Assembly (NCBI GenBank): GCA_964371945.1
Contig: CAYJPA010000061.1
Coordinates: 1-36,267 of the forward strand
Source: CAYJPA01 sp964371945
GTDB lineage: Bacteria > Chloroflexota > Chloroflexia > Thermomicrobiales > UBA6265
Reading direction: 5' to 3'
Length of the DNA: 36,267 nucleotides
Numbering within the stretch: position 1 is the first letter of the stretch; each line of letters begins with the position of its first letter. The notes below the pieces were generated by a model. It was not told the origin of the DNA, searched no databases, and saw nothing but the letters and a program-made list of their open reading frames with translations. A program made the translations under genes and the position numbers. Below, one piece after another: positions 1 through 8,435 of the stretch.

Positions 1-1
1 A

Positions 2-161
2 CGACTAGACGGTGAGTGACAAGACGACCAGTCGCTGAGACTAATTGACGGCAGGGCGACAAGACCGTGAGACGATCGGACGACAGGATTTGAGACTACG
101 GCACGGTGAGACCACTAAACGACTCGTCGACTTACCGACTTGTCGACTAGTCGACTCGATT
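2..161. repeat. Degenerate period-8 tandem array
   Basis: About twenty consecutive 8-base units can be laid end to end from base 2 to 161, each carrying a GAC or GGTGAG-like core, for example CGACTAGA and CGGTGAGT at the start and ACTAGTCG near the end. The units drift in phase by a base or two in the middle. The array stops just before the ribosome binding site of the aldolase gene. The same kind of array recurs at 4544-4679, so the four genes between are bracketed by it. It may extend beyond the left edge of the window. Confidence 0.75.
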
Positions 162-172
162 GCGGAGCAACG

Positions 173-886
173 ATGGACTTCACGCTGAAAGAGCAGATCG
201 CCTGGGCCAGCCGCATTCTTGCGATGCACGGTCATGGCGATTTCACGCTTGGGCACATTAGTGTCCGCGAGGGCGGCGTGGTTCACATGAAACGCAACGG
301 GATCGGACTGGAAGAGGTCACGCCGGACGATGTGCTGACGATCGATCTCAACGGCAATCGGGTGGCAGGTGAGGGCCGGATCCACTTGGAAGCCGCGCTG
401 CACACGGAGGTTTACCGGGCGCGGCCGGATGTGGTGTCGGTCGTGCATACACATCCACCGCACGGAACCGCATTCGGCACCACCGATGCAAAACTTGAAA
501 TGCTCAATCACGATGCGGTGCTCTTCAAGGAAGGGCTCGCCTACTTCGACGACACCGCGGAATTGATCATCAATCGGGAGCAGGGCGCATCAGTAGCTGA
601 AGCATTGGGCGAGAAGCGAGCCGCAATCATGCGGGGTCACGGGATTTTAGTAACCGGGCACTCGATTCAGTGGGCGGTCTATTCCGCGCTCACTCTGGAG
701 CGAGTGATCAAGATTCAGACAATCGCGTCCCAACTTGGAACGCTCAGGCCGATGACTGACGACATGGCGGAGCGAGTCTATCCAGACAAGTATCGGGACG
801 AGTTCGCGGAAACCTACTGGCGATATTTGGTTCGTCAGGTGCGCCGCGCACGTTTGGACGATGGTATGCCGCCGGTGCGGGAGTAA
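173..886 (+). CDS. Class II aldolase/adducin family protein
   Basis: This 237-residue protein belongs to the class II aldolase (fuculose-phosphate/ribulose-phosphate) family, zinc-dependent enzymes that cleave or epimerise sugar phosphates or decarboxylate related hydroxy-acids. The zinc site is visible as H92 and H94 in VVHTHPPHG and H156 in MRGHGILVTG, with the catalytic-type Glu79 in HTEVYRARPDV. The ATG at 173 is preferred because GGAG lies 5-8 bases upstream; an upstream TTG at 140 would start inside the period-8 array. The gene is followed three bases later by the FAD subunit of a molybdenum hydroxylase, so it is probably co-transcribed. The substrate cannot be read from the sequence; the neighbours suggest a sugar-like or glycolaldehyde-releasing step in catabolism of an imported compound. 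Confidence 0.9.
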   Translation: MDFTLKEQIAWASRILAMHGHGDFTLGHISVREGGVVHMKRNGIGLEEVTPDDVLTIDLNGNRVAGEGRIHLEAALHTEVYRARPDVVSVVHTHPPHGTAFGTTDAKLEMLNHDAVLFKEGLAYFDDTAELIINREQGASVAEALGEKRAAIMRGHGILVTGHSIQWAVYSALTLERVIKIQTIASQLGTLRPMTDDMAERVYPDKYRDEFAETYWRYLVRQVRRARLDDGMPPVRE

Positions 887-889
887 TCG

Positions 890-1756
890 ATGCTCGACCG
901 TTTTGAGATCCACGAACCGAGGAACCTCGAAGAGGCATCTTTGCTCTTAACCGGCTACGGTCAGGATGCGGCGATCTATGCCGGCGGAACCGAGCTCCTG
1001 GTGATCATGAAGGAGCGGCTCGTCCATTACCCGCACTTGATCAACATCAAGACGATCCCTGGACTGGATTCCATCTGGATCGAGCATGACACGTTGGTCA
1101 TCGGCGCGCTCGCAACGCACAAAGCGATCGAACGATCATCATTCGTATGCGAGCACCTTCCATTGCTCGCCGAGCTCGAAGCTCAGGTGGCGAACCTTCG
1201 CGTTCGGACGGTAGGCACCATCGGCGGAAATCTTTGCTTCGCCGAACCGCACAGCGATCCGGCCACGTTGTTGATCGCCTGGGATGCGTCGGTCACGCTC
1301 ACAAGCGCAACTGGTTCGCGATCGGTCTTGTTGGACGCGTTCTTTACCGGTCTCCTCGAAACGGCTCGTAATCCAGATGAAATCCTCTCCGAAATCCGAA
1401 TTCCACTGCCTGTGCCAGCCGCGAGCGCATACGAGCGGTTCAAAACGCATGAGCGCCCGACCGCGACGGTTGCCGTTGCGCTGCACTACGATGGCGCCGT
1501 GATAGTCGATGCTAGGATCGTGGCCGGCAGTGTCTGTGACCGACCGACTCGAGTGGTTGCGGCGGAGAACGCGCTGATCGGCGACGCGCGCGACAAAGGG
1601 ACCGAGATCGCTGCCCAGATCGTACACGACACGATTGAGCCGACCGAGGACAAATTCGAATCGACCGACTATAAGCGACATCTCGCGGGCGTGCTGACGG
1701 TGCGCGCGCTCAAGTCCGCAATTGAGTGCGGAAAGCGGGAACTCCATGCCAACTGA
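890..1756 (+). CDS. Molybdenum hydroxylase FAD-binding (medium) subunit
   Basis: This 288-residue protein is the FAD subunit (CoxM/XdhB type) of a xanthine dehydrogenase-family enzyme. It carries electrons from the iron-sulfur subunit to the final acceptor. The FAD-binding signatures are present: YAGGTELLVIMK near residue 30 and RVRTVGTIGGNLCFAEPHSD near residue 104-123. The C-terminal CO-dehydrogenase flavoprotein domain follows. The ATG at 890 lies three bases after the aldolase stop codon, and its own end overlaps the start of the iron-sulfur subunit by 11 bases, typical of translational coupling. Gene order FAD, 2Fe-2S, Mo matches the medium-small-large order seen in carbon monoxide/xanthine dehydrogenase operons. 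The family assignment is secure; the substrate is not. Confidence 0.93.
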   Translation: MLDRFEIHEPRNLEEASLLLTGYGQDAAIYAGGTELLVIMKERLVHYPHLINIKTIPGLDSIWIEHDTLVIGALATHKAIERSSFVCEHLPLLAELEAQVANLRVRTVGTIGGNLCFAEPHSDPATLLIAWDASVTLTSATGSRSVLLDAFFTGLLETARNPDEILSEIRIPLPVPAASAYERFKTHERPTATVAVALHYDGAVIVDARIVAGSVCDRPTRVVAAENALIGDARDKGTEIAAQIVHDTIEPTEDKFESTDYKRHLAGVLTVRALKSAIECGKRELHAN

Positions 1757-2267
1757 GTCGCTCACGACGAAGCGAACGACCATACAGCTACAGATGACGG
1801 TCAACGGGCGAGCGGTGGAGCTCGAGATCGAGCCGAGGGAGATGCTGCTCGATGTCGTTCGTGACCGGCTCGGACTGACCGGGGCAAAGCGATCATGCGA
1901 TCTCCAGGTTTGCGGCGCCTGCACCCTTCTAGTAGACGGTAATCCCGTAAGTTCTTGTTGTACACTGGCATACGAAGCTAATGGCAAGAAGATTGAAACC
2001 GTCGAAGGACTGGCTCAGTTCGGAACGCTGCATCCTATCCAGCAGGCATTTATCGGCAAGGGAGCGCTGCAGTGCGGCTTCTGCACGAGCGGGATGATGC
2101 TTACGACGAAGGCTCTCCTGGCAGAGAACCCTCATCCGACGTCCGAAGAGATCAAGCATGCGCTTGCCGGAAACCTTTGCCGCTGCACCGGCTACTGGAA
2201 CATCGTCGATGCGGTTGAAGAAGCAGCGCGCCGGCTTGCTGAACTGAACGGCGGTGGCGAGCAATGA
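1746..2267 (+). CDS. Molybdenum hydroxylase 2Fe-2S (small) subunit
   Basis: The 173-residue protein is the two-cluster iron-sulfur subunit (CoxS/XdhC-like small chain). The plant-ferredoxin cluster uses C51, C56, C59 and C71 (CDLQVCGACT...SSC), and the second, alpha-helical cluster uses C110, C113, C145 and C147 (CGFC and CRCTGYWNIV). All eight ligands are present. The ATG at 1746 follows GGGA and overlaps the end of the FAD subunit; a TTG at 1722 is a less likely alternative. The N-terminal 16 residues are longer than in many homologues, so an internal start is possible. The stop overlaps the ATG of the large subunit in an ATGA. Confidence 0.93.
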   Translation: MPTESLTTKRTTIQLQMTVNGRAVELEIEPREMLLDVVRDRLGLTGAKRSCDLQVCGACTLLVDGNPVSSCCTLAYEANGKKIETVEGLAQFGTLHPIQQAFIGKGALQCGFCTSGMMLTTKALLAENPHPTSEEIKHALAGNLCRCTGYWNIVDAVEEAARRLAELNGGGEQ

Positions 2268-4573
2268 CCGCGACATTGGAAGCTGCCTTCACCTCGATCG
2301 GCCATAACGTGCCGCGGGTTGACGCCCGCGCGAAGGCGACCGGCGCCGTCAAGTACGCCGGGGATCTCGTGCTTCCGGGCATGCTCTATGGGCGGATTCT
2401 GCGCTCGCCCTACGCGCACGCCAGGATCAAGCGGATCGACTGCTCACGGGCCAAGAGACTGGCCGGGGTCCACTCAATTTTGATCGGCGAGGACGTTCTC
2501 GATATCAATCCTTATTACGGTCATGCCGTAAAAGACCGACCGTTGATCGCGATCGACAAGGTCCGGTTCGTGGGTGAGCCGGTGGTTGCGGTCGCCGCGG
2601 AAACGCCGGCGATTGGCGACGAAGCGCTGACGCTGGTTGAGGTCGAGTACGAAGAACTTCCGCTCGCGGTCACGCTCGACGACGCGCTCGCCGATGGCGC
2701 GCCCCGTCTCCACATCACCGAATTGCTCAAATCGGGACTCTTTCACGGGCTCGGCGAAATGAAGGCACAGCCAGGGAATATCTGTTACCACCACGCGTTC
2801 GCGCGGGGCGGCCCGGACGAGATCTTCGCGACCGCGCCGATCGTGGTTGAAGGCGAGTATCGATTTCCGGCCGTTTACCAATACGCGATGGAACCGCACA
2901 CGACGATCGCAAGCTGGGGCGCCAATCTCGAAGAGGTTCATCTGTGGTCGTCGTGCCAGCACCCATTCCTTGTGCGGGCTGAGATCGCCGATTTGTTCCA
3001 GCTTCCAGTCGGACGGGTACGGATCGAAGTTCCTTACCTCGGCGGCGGCTTCGGCTCCAAGTCCTACACGAAGATGGAGCCGATCACAGTCGCGCTTGCC
3101 CGGAAAGCAAGGCGACCGGTTCGGATCGCCAACTCGGTCGACGAGGCAATGGTCACCTCGCGCCGCCACGGCATGAAGGCATTTATGCGGACCGCGGCGA
3201 CCGATGATGGACGCCTGCTCGCCCGTGAAGTTCGTGCCTGGTTCGACACCGGCGCTTATGCCGACAACGGACCGCGCGTGGTTGCGACCGGCGCCGACGC
3301 CGCGCCGGGTCCGTACCGCTGGGACGCGGTCAAGGTCGATGCCTGGGGCGTTTACACCAATACCTCGCCGGCCGGTTCTTACCGTGCGTTCGGCGCCACC
3401 CATTTGCAGTGGTGCGGCGAAGCTCAAGTGGACGAGATCGGCCGCCGGTGCGGATTGGATGCGATCCAAATCCGGGAGAAGAACCTGCTCACACCGGGCG
3501 AATTTGTGCGGCCGGGCGGCAAGCCGCTTGATGCCGACTTGATCGGCGATATCCGCATCGTGGCCGAGAACCTGGGCTGGAACACACCGAAGCCGCCGAA
3601 TGTGGGGCGCGGGGTCAGCGTCGGCCTGTTGGCCGCCGGCGCGCATCCGGTTTCGACCGCGTTCGCACGGATGGAAGCCGATGGCTGGGTCACGCTCTAT
3701 GTCAGCTCAACCGAGGTCGGGCAGGGCGCGCGCACGGTTTTCAGCCAGATTGTGGCCGAAGAGCTCGGCATGCCGATTGAGCACGTATCGGTCGTCGGCG
3801 GAGATACCGCGGTCACACCGTATGACCGGTCAACGGGCGCCAGTCGCTCAACCACGCTCGCGGGTCTGGCCGTCCAGCGAGCCGCCAGGGAGTTGCGTCA
3901 ACAGGTTCTCGAAATCGCCGCACGGGACTTCGGGCTTCCAGGAGAAGCACTCGACCTTCGGGACGGAAGGGTCTGGCACGAGGGTGAGTCGAAGTCATTC
4001 CCGGATCTCATCAAAGTCCACTTCGGCATGGTTGGCGGCGAGTTGATCGGGCGCGGCGAAGTTCGTCCAGAGCACGGCGACGGCTCTTATGCCGCGGGAC
4101 CAGTTTTCTGGGAAGTCTGCATCGGCGGAATCGAGATTGAAGTCGATCGCGACACCGGCAAGTTGACGGTGCGCAAAGCCGCCAGCGTGGCAGACGTCGG
4201 GAAGGCGCTCAATCCGCGCATGGTTGAAGCCCAGGAAATGGGCGGAATCATGCAGGGGCTCGGCAACGCCATCTATGAAGAGATGATCTTCGACGATACA
4301 GGCCAGATCATCAACAGCACCCTGTTCGACTACCATGTGCCCACGTTCGAAGATGTGCCGGATACGTTCGAGTCCTCGATCGTCGAGAACGGCGATGGAC
4401 CTGGGCCATACGGCGCGAAAGGCGTTGGCGAAGGATCGCTGGCGGGGGCGACGGCCGCGGTTGTGACCGCGCTTGCCGATCTCGGCATCAATGTTACGGA
4501 ATTACCATTGACGCCAGAGCGCGTTTGGCGAGCGATGGGGAGCCGACTAGTCGACGAGACGGTAAGGCGGTGA
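2264..4573 (+). CDS. Molybdenum hydroxylase large (molybdopterin) subunit
   Basis: The 769-residue protein is the molybdopterin-binding catalytic subunit of the xanthine dehydrogenase/aldehyde oxidase family. Family landmarks include GGGFGSKSYTKMEP near residue 260, the active-site loop SYRAFGATHLQWCGE near 370, and the invariant catalytic glutamate in GAKGVGEGS near residue 715. The loop is not the AYRCSFR of true CO dehydrogenase, so CO oxidation is unlikely. Substrates of relatives include purines, nicotinate-like heterocycles and aldehydes. Nearby nucleoside-type transport genes favour a purine-like substrate, by inference only. The ATG overlaps the preceding stop. The last ten residues (SRLVDETVRR) are encoded by the start of the period-8 repeat array, so the native C-terminus has been rewritten or extended by repeat sequence. 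Confidence 0.93.
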   Translation: MTATLEAAFTSIGHNVPRVDARAKATGAVKYAGDLVLPGMLYGRILRSPYAHARIKRIDCSRAKRLAGVHSILIGEDVLDINPYYGHAVKDRPLIAIDKVRFVGEPVVAVAAETPAIGDEALTLVEVEYEELPLAVTLDDALADGAPRLHITELLKSGLFHGLGEMKAQPGNICYHHAFARGGPDEIFATAPIVVEGEYRFPAVYQYAMEPHTTIASWGANLEEVHLWSSCQHPFLVRAEIADLFQLPVGRVRIEVPYLGGGFGSKSYTKMEPITVALARKARRPVRIANSVDEAMVTSRRHGMKAFMRTAATDDGRLLAREVRAWFDTGAYADNGPRVVATGADAAPGPYRWDAVKVDAWGVYTNTSPAGSYRAFGATHLQWCGEAQVDEIGRRCGLDAIQIREKNLLTPGEFVRPGGKPLDADLIGDIRIVAENLGWNTPKPPNVGRGVSVGLLAAGAHPVSTAFARMEADGWVTLYVSSTEVGQGARTVFSQIVAEELGMPIEHVSVVGGDTAVTPYDRSTGASRSTTLAGLAVQRAARELRQQVLEIAARDFGLPGEALDLRDGRVWHEGESKSFPDLIKVHFGMVGGELIGRGEVRPEHGDGSYAAGPVFWEVCIGGIEIEVDRDTGKLTVRKAASVADVGKALNPRMVEAQEMGGIMQGLGNAIYEEMIFDDTGQIINSTLFDYHVPTFEDVPDTFESSIVENGDGPGPYGAKGVGEGSLAGATAAVVTALADLGINVTELPLTPERVWRAMGSRLVDETVRR

Positions 4574-4679
4574 GGCGGTGAAACGATGCAGCGAGCGGAC
4601 GATGAGAGGATCGGGCGAGGCGTTGATTGCGACTGGTCGTTTGGTCGACTAGTCGACGAGTCGTCTGGTCGACAGAAGG
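4544..4679. repeat. Period-8 tandem array overlapping a gene end
   Basis: Seventeen uninterrupted 8-base units fit this interval exactly. They begin CGACTAGT and CGACGAGA, pass through CGGTGAGG-type units, and end with units such as ACTAGTCG and ACGAGTCG. The first 30 bases lie inside the molybdenum hydroxylase large-subunit gene and encode its C-terminus and stop codon. The last unit runs into the GGAGG ribosome binding site of the next gene. The array shares unit types with 2-161. Confidence 0.8.
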
Positions 4680-4688
4680 AGGCGGGGC

Positions 4689-5453
4689 ATGGGAATCAAG
4701 GTTTATCTGCTTGAAAGTGGATCGCTAGTGCTGGATCAGGTTTTCATGACCTGGAATCATGGCTGGAACAAGGAGATCCGCTTCCCGGTCTACTCGATCT
4801 TCGTCGAGCATCCGCAAGGGCGAGTGCTGATCGACACGGGTTTCGACAAGGGTTGGGTGGACCGTGTGCTGCCCTTCGAGAAGCCGATGCAAACCGAAGA
4901 GCAGACAATCGTCGCCCAGCTCGCTCGCATCGGGGTGCGGCCGGAGGATGTCGACATCGTCGTCAACTCGCATCTGCATTTCGACCACTGTTCAGGCAAT
5001 CGCTACTTCCCGGGGGCAAGGTTCATCATGACCAAGGAGGAGCTGCGGCACGCGTTCGTGCCCGATCCATGGGAGCGGCTCGGGTATGACCGGAATTTAG
5101 TCGATATGCAGGGCGCCAAATTCACGCTATTGGAGTCGCTCGGCGACTCGGAATACACCGTATTACCGGGAATCACGCTCTTCGAAACGCCTGGTCATTC
5201 CAAGGGTCATCTTTCAGTTATCGTGCAACCGACCAATGAGCAAACGATGGTCTTCCCGATCGACGTCGCCTACACCGCCCACAACCTTTATGACAGAGTG
5301 TTGATGGGCCTTCACTCCGATCCCGAGGACTTGCTGCGATCCATGCAGCGGATCGAAGAGTACGCGCGACGTCTGGGCGGCAAGATCTTCTTCTCACACG
5401 ACGCGGAGGAGTACACAACCTACCGCAAAGCACCCGAATTCTACGGCGAGTAA
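4689..5453 (+). CDS. Metallo-beta-lactamase-fold hydrolase, N-acyl homoserine lactonase-like
   Basis: This 254-residue protein is a metallo-beta-lactamase-fold hydrolase of the AiiA/AttM lactonase group. The dinuclear zinc motif HxHxDH is seen in NSHLHFDHCSGN near residue 94-105, followed by His in ETPGHSKGH near 170, Asp in PIDVAYTAHN near 195, and His in FFSHDAEEY near 237. The family opens lactone rings, including acyl-homoserine lactones, but many members act in catabolic pathways. Its position between a molybdenum hydroxylase and an importer suggests ring opening of a pathway lactone or other cyclic ester rather than quorum quenching; that is inference. AGGAGG at 4677-4682 gives a strong start at ATG 4689. 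Confidence 0.85.
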   Translation: MGIKVYLLESGSLVLDQVFMTWNHGWNKEIRFPVYSIFVEHPQGRVLIDTGFDKGWVDRVLPFEKPMQTEEQTIVAQLARIGVRPEDVDIVVNSHLHFDHCSGNRYFPGARFIMTKEELRHAFVPDPWERLGYDRNLVDMQGAKFTLLESLGDSEYTVLPGITLFETPGHSKGHLSVIVQPTNEQTMVFPIDVAYTAHNLYDRVLMGLHSDPEDLLRSMQRIEEYARRLGGKIFFSHDAEEYTTYRKAPEFYGE

Positions 5454-5538
5454 CCGGGAGACAACGCGATTCACTGGGCGCAGTTTGCGAGCCGTCCATC
5501 CCAAGTCCAACCGAAGTCAAGCAGCCCATCGGAACACC

Positions 5539-7317
5539 ATGATGTCACTATGGAATAATCGTAACAACCTATTAAATAAGATGCGTACGTTCCGTTCAAA
5601 CGCGGGGCTCGTGAGGACACAGCTTGCCGTACCCTCGTTTGCGTTCGCGACGCCGACGGGGATTCGGGACGGTGGGGAACAGTCGCGGACTCCGAGCATT
5701 TCGGCTCAGGCGGCGATAGGCTCCGCGCCGGTCGTCGAAATGAGCGGCATCTCGAAACGATTCGGATCGGTGAAGGCAAACGTCGATATCTCGCTCTCAC
5801 TCCTCACCGGCGAGATTCACGCCGTTCTGGGTGAGAACGGCGCCGGAAAGACCACGCTCATGAACATCCTCTCGGGGATGTATCACCCGGATTTGGGCGC
5901 GATCCGGATTGACGGGCAGCAGGTCGAGATCGGGTCGCCCTCTGACGCCCTCGGGATGGGAATCGGCACGGTTTATCAACACTTCACACTAGTGCCAAAT
6001 CTCTCGGTCATCGAGAACGTGATCCTGGGATTGAAGACCGGCTTCGTGCTCGATCTCGCGGCCGCGGAACGCCGGGTGCGCGAAATGCTCGGCGATTTCG
6101 AACTGACCGCATCTCCCCGAACCGAGGTCCGTCATCTCTCGCTCGGCGAACGGCAGCGGGTCGAGATCATCAAGGTGCTCTTCCGCGGATCGAAAGTACT
6201 CCTGCTCGACGAACCGACCTCGGTTTTGACACCGGTGGAAGTTGAAGGGCTATTCAAGATCCTTCTGCGTCTGAAATCTGAGGGCGTCGCGGTCGTGTTG
6301 ATCACCCACAAATTGGAAGAAGCGCTAGAGATCAGCGATCGCGTCACCGTGCTGCGCCAGGGCCGCAAGGTCGGCGAACTGTTGCCTGCCGAGATCGCGG
6401 AGGCGGGGCGTAGCGGCGCAAAGCAGCGGATCGTTGAGCTGATGTTTGGGAGTGGAGCTTCAAGCGGCAAGCTCCAAGCTCCAAGCGATGAGCTGCAAGC
6501 CACAAGCTTCAGGCCGCAAGCCCTGGGTGGTCGCGAGCGTCACGAAAAAATTCTATTGGAATTGCGTAATGTCACGGCGCTTGACAATAGAGGCGCGAAG
6601 GCGGTTCGGAATCTCTCACTTCAGGTCAGCGCGGGGGAGGTTCTGGGGATCGCGGGTGTTGATGGCAACGGTCAAAAGGAGCTCGGTGAGGTTATCGCTG
6701 GACAGCGGCATGTCGCGGCCGGTCAAGTCCTGATCGATCAGATGGAGATTACGAATAGGGGTGTCGCCAACGCGACCAAAGCCGGCGCCGGTTATGTCAC
6801 CGACGATCGATTGGGAGAAGGGACGGTTCCCGGCGCGAGCGTCGCGGACAACATGGTGCTCAAAACGATCACAAGGTTCCCGTTCTCCAGGAGCGGTTTT
6901 TGGCTCGACCGCGGTGCAATCGAGGTCCAAGCGGAAACACTGATTAAGGCATTCAACGTCAGCACGCCGGGATCGTCCACGAAGATCACGCTCCTCTCGG
7001 GCGGGAATATTCAGAAAGTGCTGCTTGCACGCGAACTGGCAATGAATCCCAAGGTCTTGGTTTGCAACAAGCCAACGAACGGTCTCGATCTGAAGACCGC
7101 TCAGTTCGTTCTGCAGACGTTGCGTGAACAGGCAGACCAGGGCAAGGCCGTACTACTGATTTCGTCGGAACTGGAGGAGTTGCTGGAGGTCAGCGATCGC
7201 ATCGGTGTGATGTACGGCGGCGAATTAGCGGCGATCTTCCCGCGTGCCGAGGCGGATGTCGAAACGATCGGCCACTTCATGCTTTCCGGCTCGCTTCCGC
7301 AACGGGTGCCGGCATGA
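5539..7317 (+). CDS. Nucleoside/sugar-type ABC transporter ATPase (double NBD)
   Basis: This is a fused two-domain ATPase of the simple-sugar/nucleoside importer family (YufO/NupO-like), partner of the two permeases that follow. NBD1 has Walker A GENGAGKTT at residues 98-106, signature LSLGERQ near 200 and Walker B LLLDEPTS near 220. NBD2 has a degenerate Walker A (GVDGNGQKE), signature LSGGN near 486 and CNKPTNGLD in place of Walker B, so its catalytic glutamate is missing, as is usual for one half of this family. Residues 307-330 between the domains are encoded by a period-7 repeat array. The start is uncertain: homology begins near the ATG at 5740, and ATG 5539, ATG 5581 or GTG 5611 would add 40-70 residues of low-complexity leader containing an AT-rich patch (5550-5583) that may instead be promoter DNA. 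ATGA overlap links it to the permease gene. Confidence 0.88.
   Translation: MMSLWNNRNNLLNKMRTFRSNAGLVRTQLAVPSFAFATPTGIRDGGEQSRTPSISAQAAIGSAPVVEMSGISKRFGSVKANVDISLSLLTGEIHAVLGENGAGKTTLMNILSGMYHPDLGAIRIDGQQVEIGSPSDALGMGIGTVYQHFTLVPNLSVIENVILGLKTGFVLDLAAAERRVREMLGDFELTASPRTEVRHLSLGERQRVEIIKVLFRGSKVLLLDEPTSVLTPVEVEGLFKILLRLKSEGVAVVLITHKLEEALEISDRVTVLRQGRKVGELLPAEIAEAGRSGAKQRIVELMFGSGASSGKLQAPSDELQATSFRPQALGGRERHEKILLELRNVTALDNRGAKAVRNLSLQVSAGEVLGIAGVDGNGQKELGEVIAGQRHVAAGQVLIDQMEITNRGVANATKAGAGYVTDDRLGEGTVPGASVADNMVLKTITRFPFSRSGFWLDRGAIEVQAETLIKAFNVSTPGSSTKITLLSGGNIQKVLLARELAMNPKVLVCNKPTNGLDLKTAQFVLQTLREQADQGKAVLLISSELEELLEVSDRIGVMYGGELAAIFPRAEADVETIGHFMLSGSLPQRVPA
6457..6526 (+). repeat. Intragenic period-7 array in ABC ATPase linker
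   Basis: Ten 7-base units of the form GCNNCAA lie back to back inside the ATPase gene, including GCTTCAA, GCGGCAA, two GCTCCAA, GCTGCAA and GCCGCAA, with three diverged units. Three units equal 21 bases, so the protein shows a seven-residue periodicity in which LQA or PQA recurs (KLQAPSD, ELQATSF, RPQALGG). The stretch falls exactly between the two nucleotide-binding domains. It is the same unit family as the intergenic arrays near 10.7, 13.1 and 24.4 kb. Confidence 0.85.
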
Positions 7318-8435
7318 AGGTATCGCTGGCGCGCGAACGCCTCATCCCGGTGGTCAGTTCGCTGGCCGCCGTGCTGGCTGCCCTGATCGTAGGCGGGCTT
7401 TTCCTCGAGCTGCGAGGCAAAGACTCGATCAACGCTTATCGCATTTTGTTCGAGCGTGGACTCTTCAACAACGACGGACTGACCGAAACCCTGAAACAAA
7501 TGGCGCCGGTGTTGATCGTTGGCGCCGGGCTTCTGATCGCCCTCAAAGCTGGGATCTGGAATATCGGGATCGACGGGCAGTTTATGGTCGGCGCGTTGAT
7601 GGCCGGGGTGGTTGGAGCCCAACTCGCGGGTGAAACTCCGCGCTTGGTGATGCTCTTAGCGGGCGCGGTCGCCGGATTCGCGGGCGGGCTTGCCTGGGCG
7701 GTCGTACCGGCCTTGCTGGCGGTCAGATTCGGATTGAACGAGATCATCACCACGCTGATGATGAATTACGTGGCGGTCAATGTGACCTCCTGGTTGGTGA
7801 AAGGGCCGTTCAAAGATCCGGATCGAGTGGCGCCGGAAACGAAACAAATTCCGTACGAACTCCGTTTGCCGTTTGTTCCCGGAACTGAGGTGCATATCGG
7901 GCTGGTTGTCGGACTGGTCGTTGTGGTTCTGGTCGCGGTCCTCTTTCGATCGACCGTGATCGGCTTCATGCTGACCGTGCTTGGCCGAAGCAAACGAGCC
8001 GCGATTCACGCCGGCATGCCGGTCGGAATTCTGACGATTCTCGCATTGCTGCTCAGCGGCGGTTTCTCGGGACTTGCCGGGGCAAATGACGTGTTGGGCG
8101 TCCAGGGTGTGTTCAAAGCGAACTGGGATCCGGGGTACGGATTCACCGCGTTTGCGCTGGTCTATCTGGCTCGACTCAATAGCATCGCAATCGTGCCGTT
8201 TGCGTTTTTCTTTTCCTTTCTGCTCATCGGTGGCGGTTCGATGGCTCGACGCGCTGATGTTCCTTCCTATTACATCGAAATCCTGGAAGGCCTGATGCTG
8301 ATTTTCTTCGCCTGTTCCGTTTATGCCGAGCGCCGGTTGTTCGCGATCTGGCAACGGCCCAGAGCTGAGGAGATCAACCGAGCCTCCGTGATGAACGCTG
8401 AGGTTGTGACGGCCGGACTGGGAGAAGCACGATGA
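7314..8435 (+). CDS. ABC transporter permease, nucleoside type (first)
   Basis: A 373-residue integral membrane protein of the branched-chain amino acid/sugar permease family, of the subtype paired with BmpA-like binding proteins (NupP/YufP). Hydrophobic segments cover most of the chain, beginning near residue 10, and the family-typical stretches ALKAGIWNIGIDGQFMVGAL near 80-100 and FGLNEIITTLMMNYV near 140-155 are present. It forms the membrane channel with the second permease. The ATG overlaps the ATPase stop codon, and its own stop overlaps the next ATG, so the three genes are translationally coupled. Confidence 0.93.
   Translation: MKVSLARERLIPVVSSLAAVLAALIVGGLFLELRGKDSINAYRILFERGLFNNDGLTETLKQMAPVLIVGAGLLIALKAGIWNIGIDGQFMVGALMAGVVGAQLAGETPRLVMLLAGAVAGFAGGLAWAVVPALLAVRFGLNEIITTLMMNYVAVNVTSWLVKGPFKDPDRVAPETKQIPYELRLPFVPGTEVHIGLVVGLVVVVLVAVLFRSTVIGFMLTVLGRSKRAAIHAGMPVGILTILALLLSGGFSGLAGANDVLGVQGVFKANWDPGYGFTAFALVYLARLNSIAIVPFAFFFSFLLIGGGSMARRADVPSYYIEILEGLMLIFFACSVYAERRLFAIWQRPRAEEINRASVMNAEVVTAGLGEAR

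Noticed and set aside
2264..4573. Aerobic CO dehydrogenase large subunit
   Set aside because: The active-site loop reads SYRAFGA rather than AYRCSFR, so CO oxidation is not supported.
4689..5453. Dedicated quorum-quenching enzyme
   Set aside because: The fold matches lactonases, but the catabolic neighbours and lack of signalling genes make this only one of several possibilities.
5454..5600. Purine riboswitch upstream of the nucleoside-type importer
   Set aside because: The AT-rich patch drew attention, but none of the conserved junction sequences of the purine aptamer could be found.
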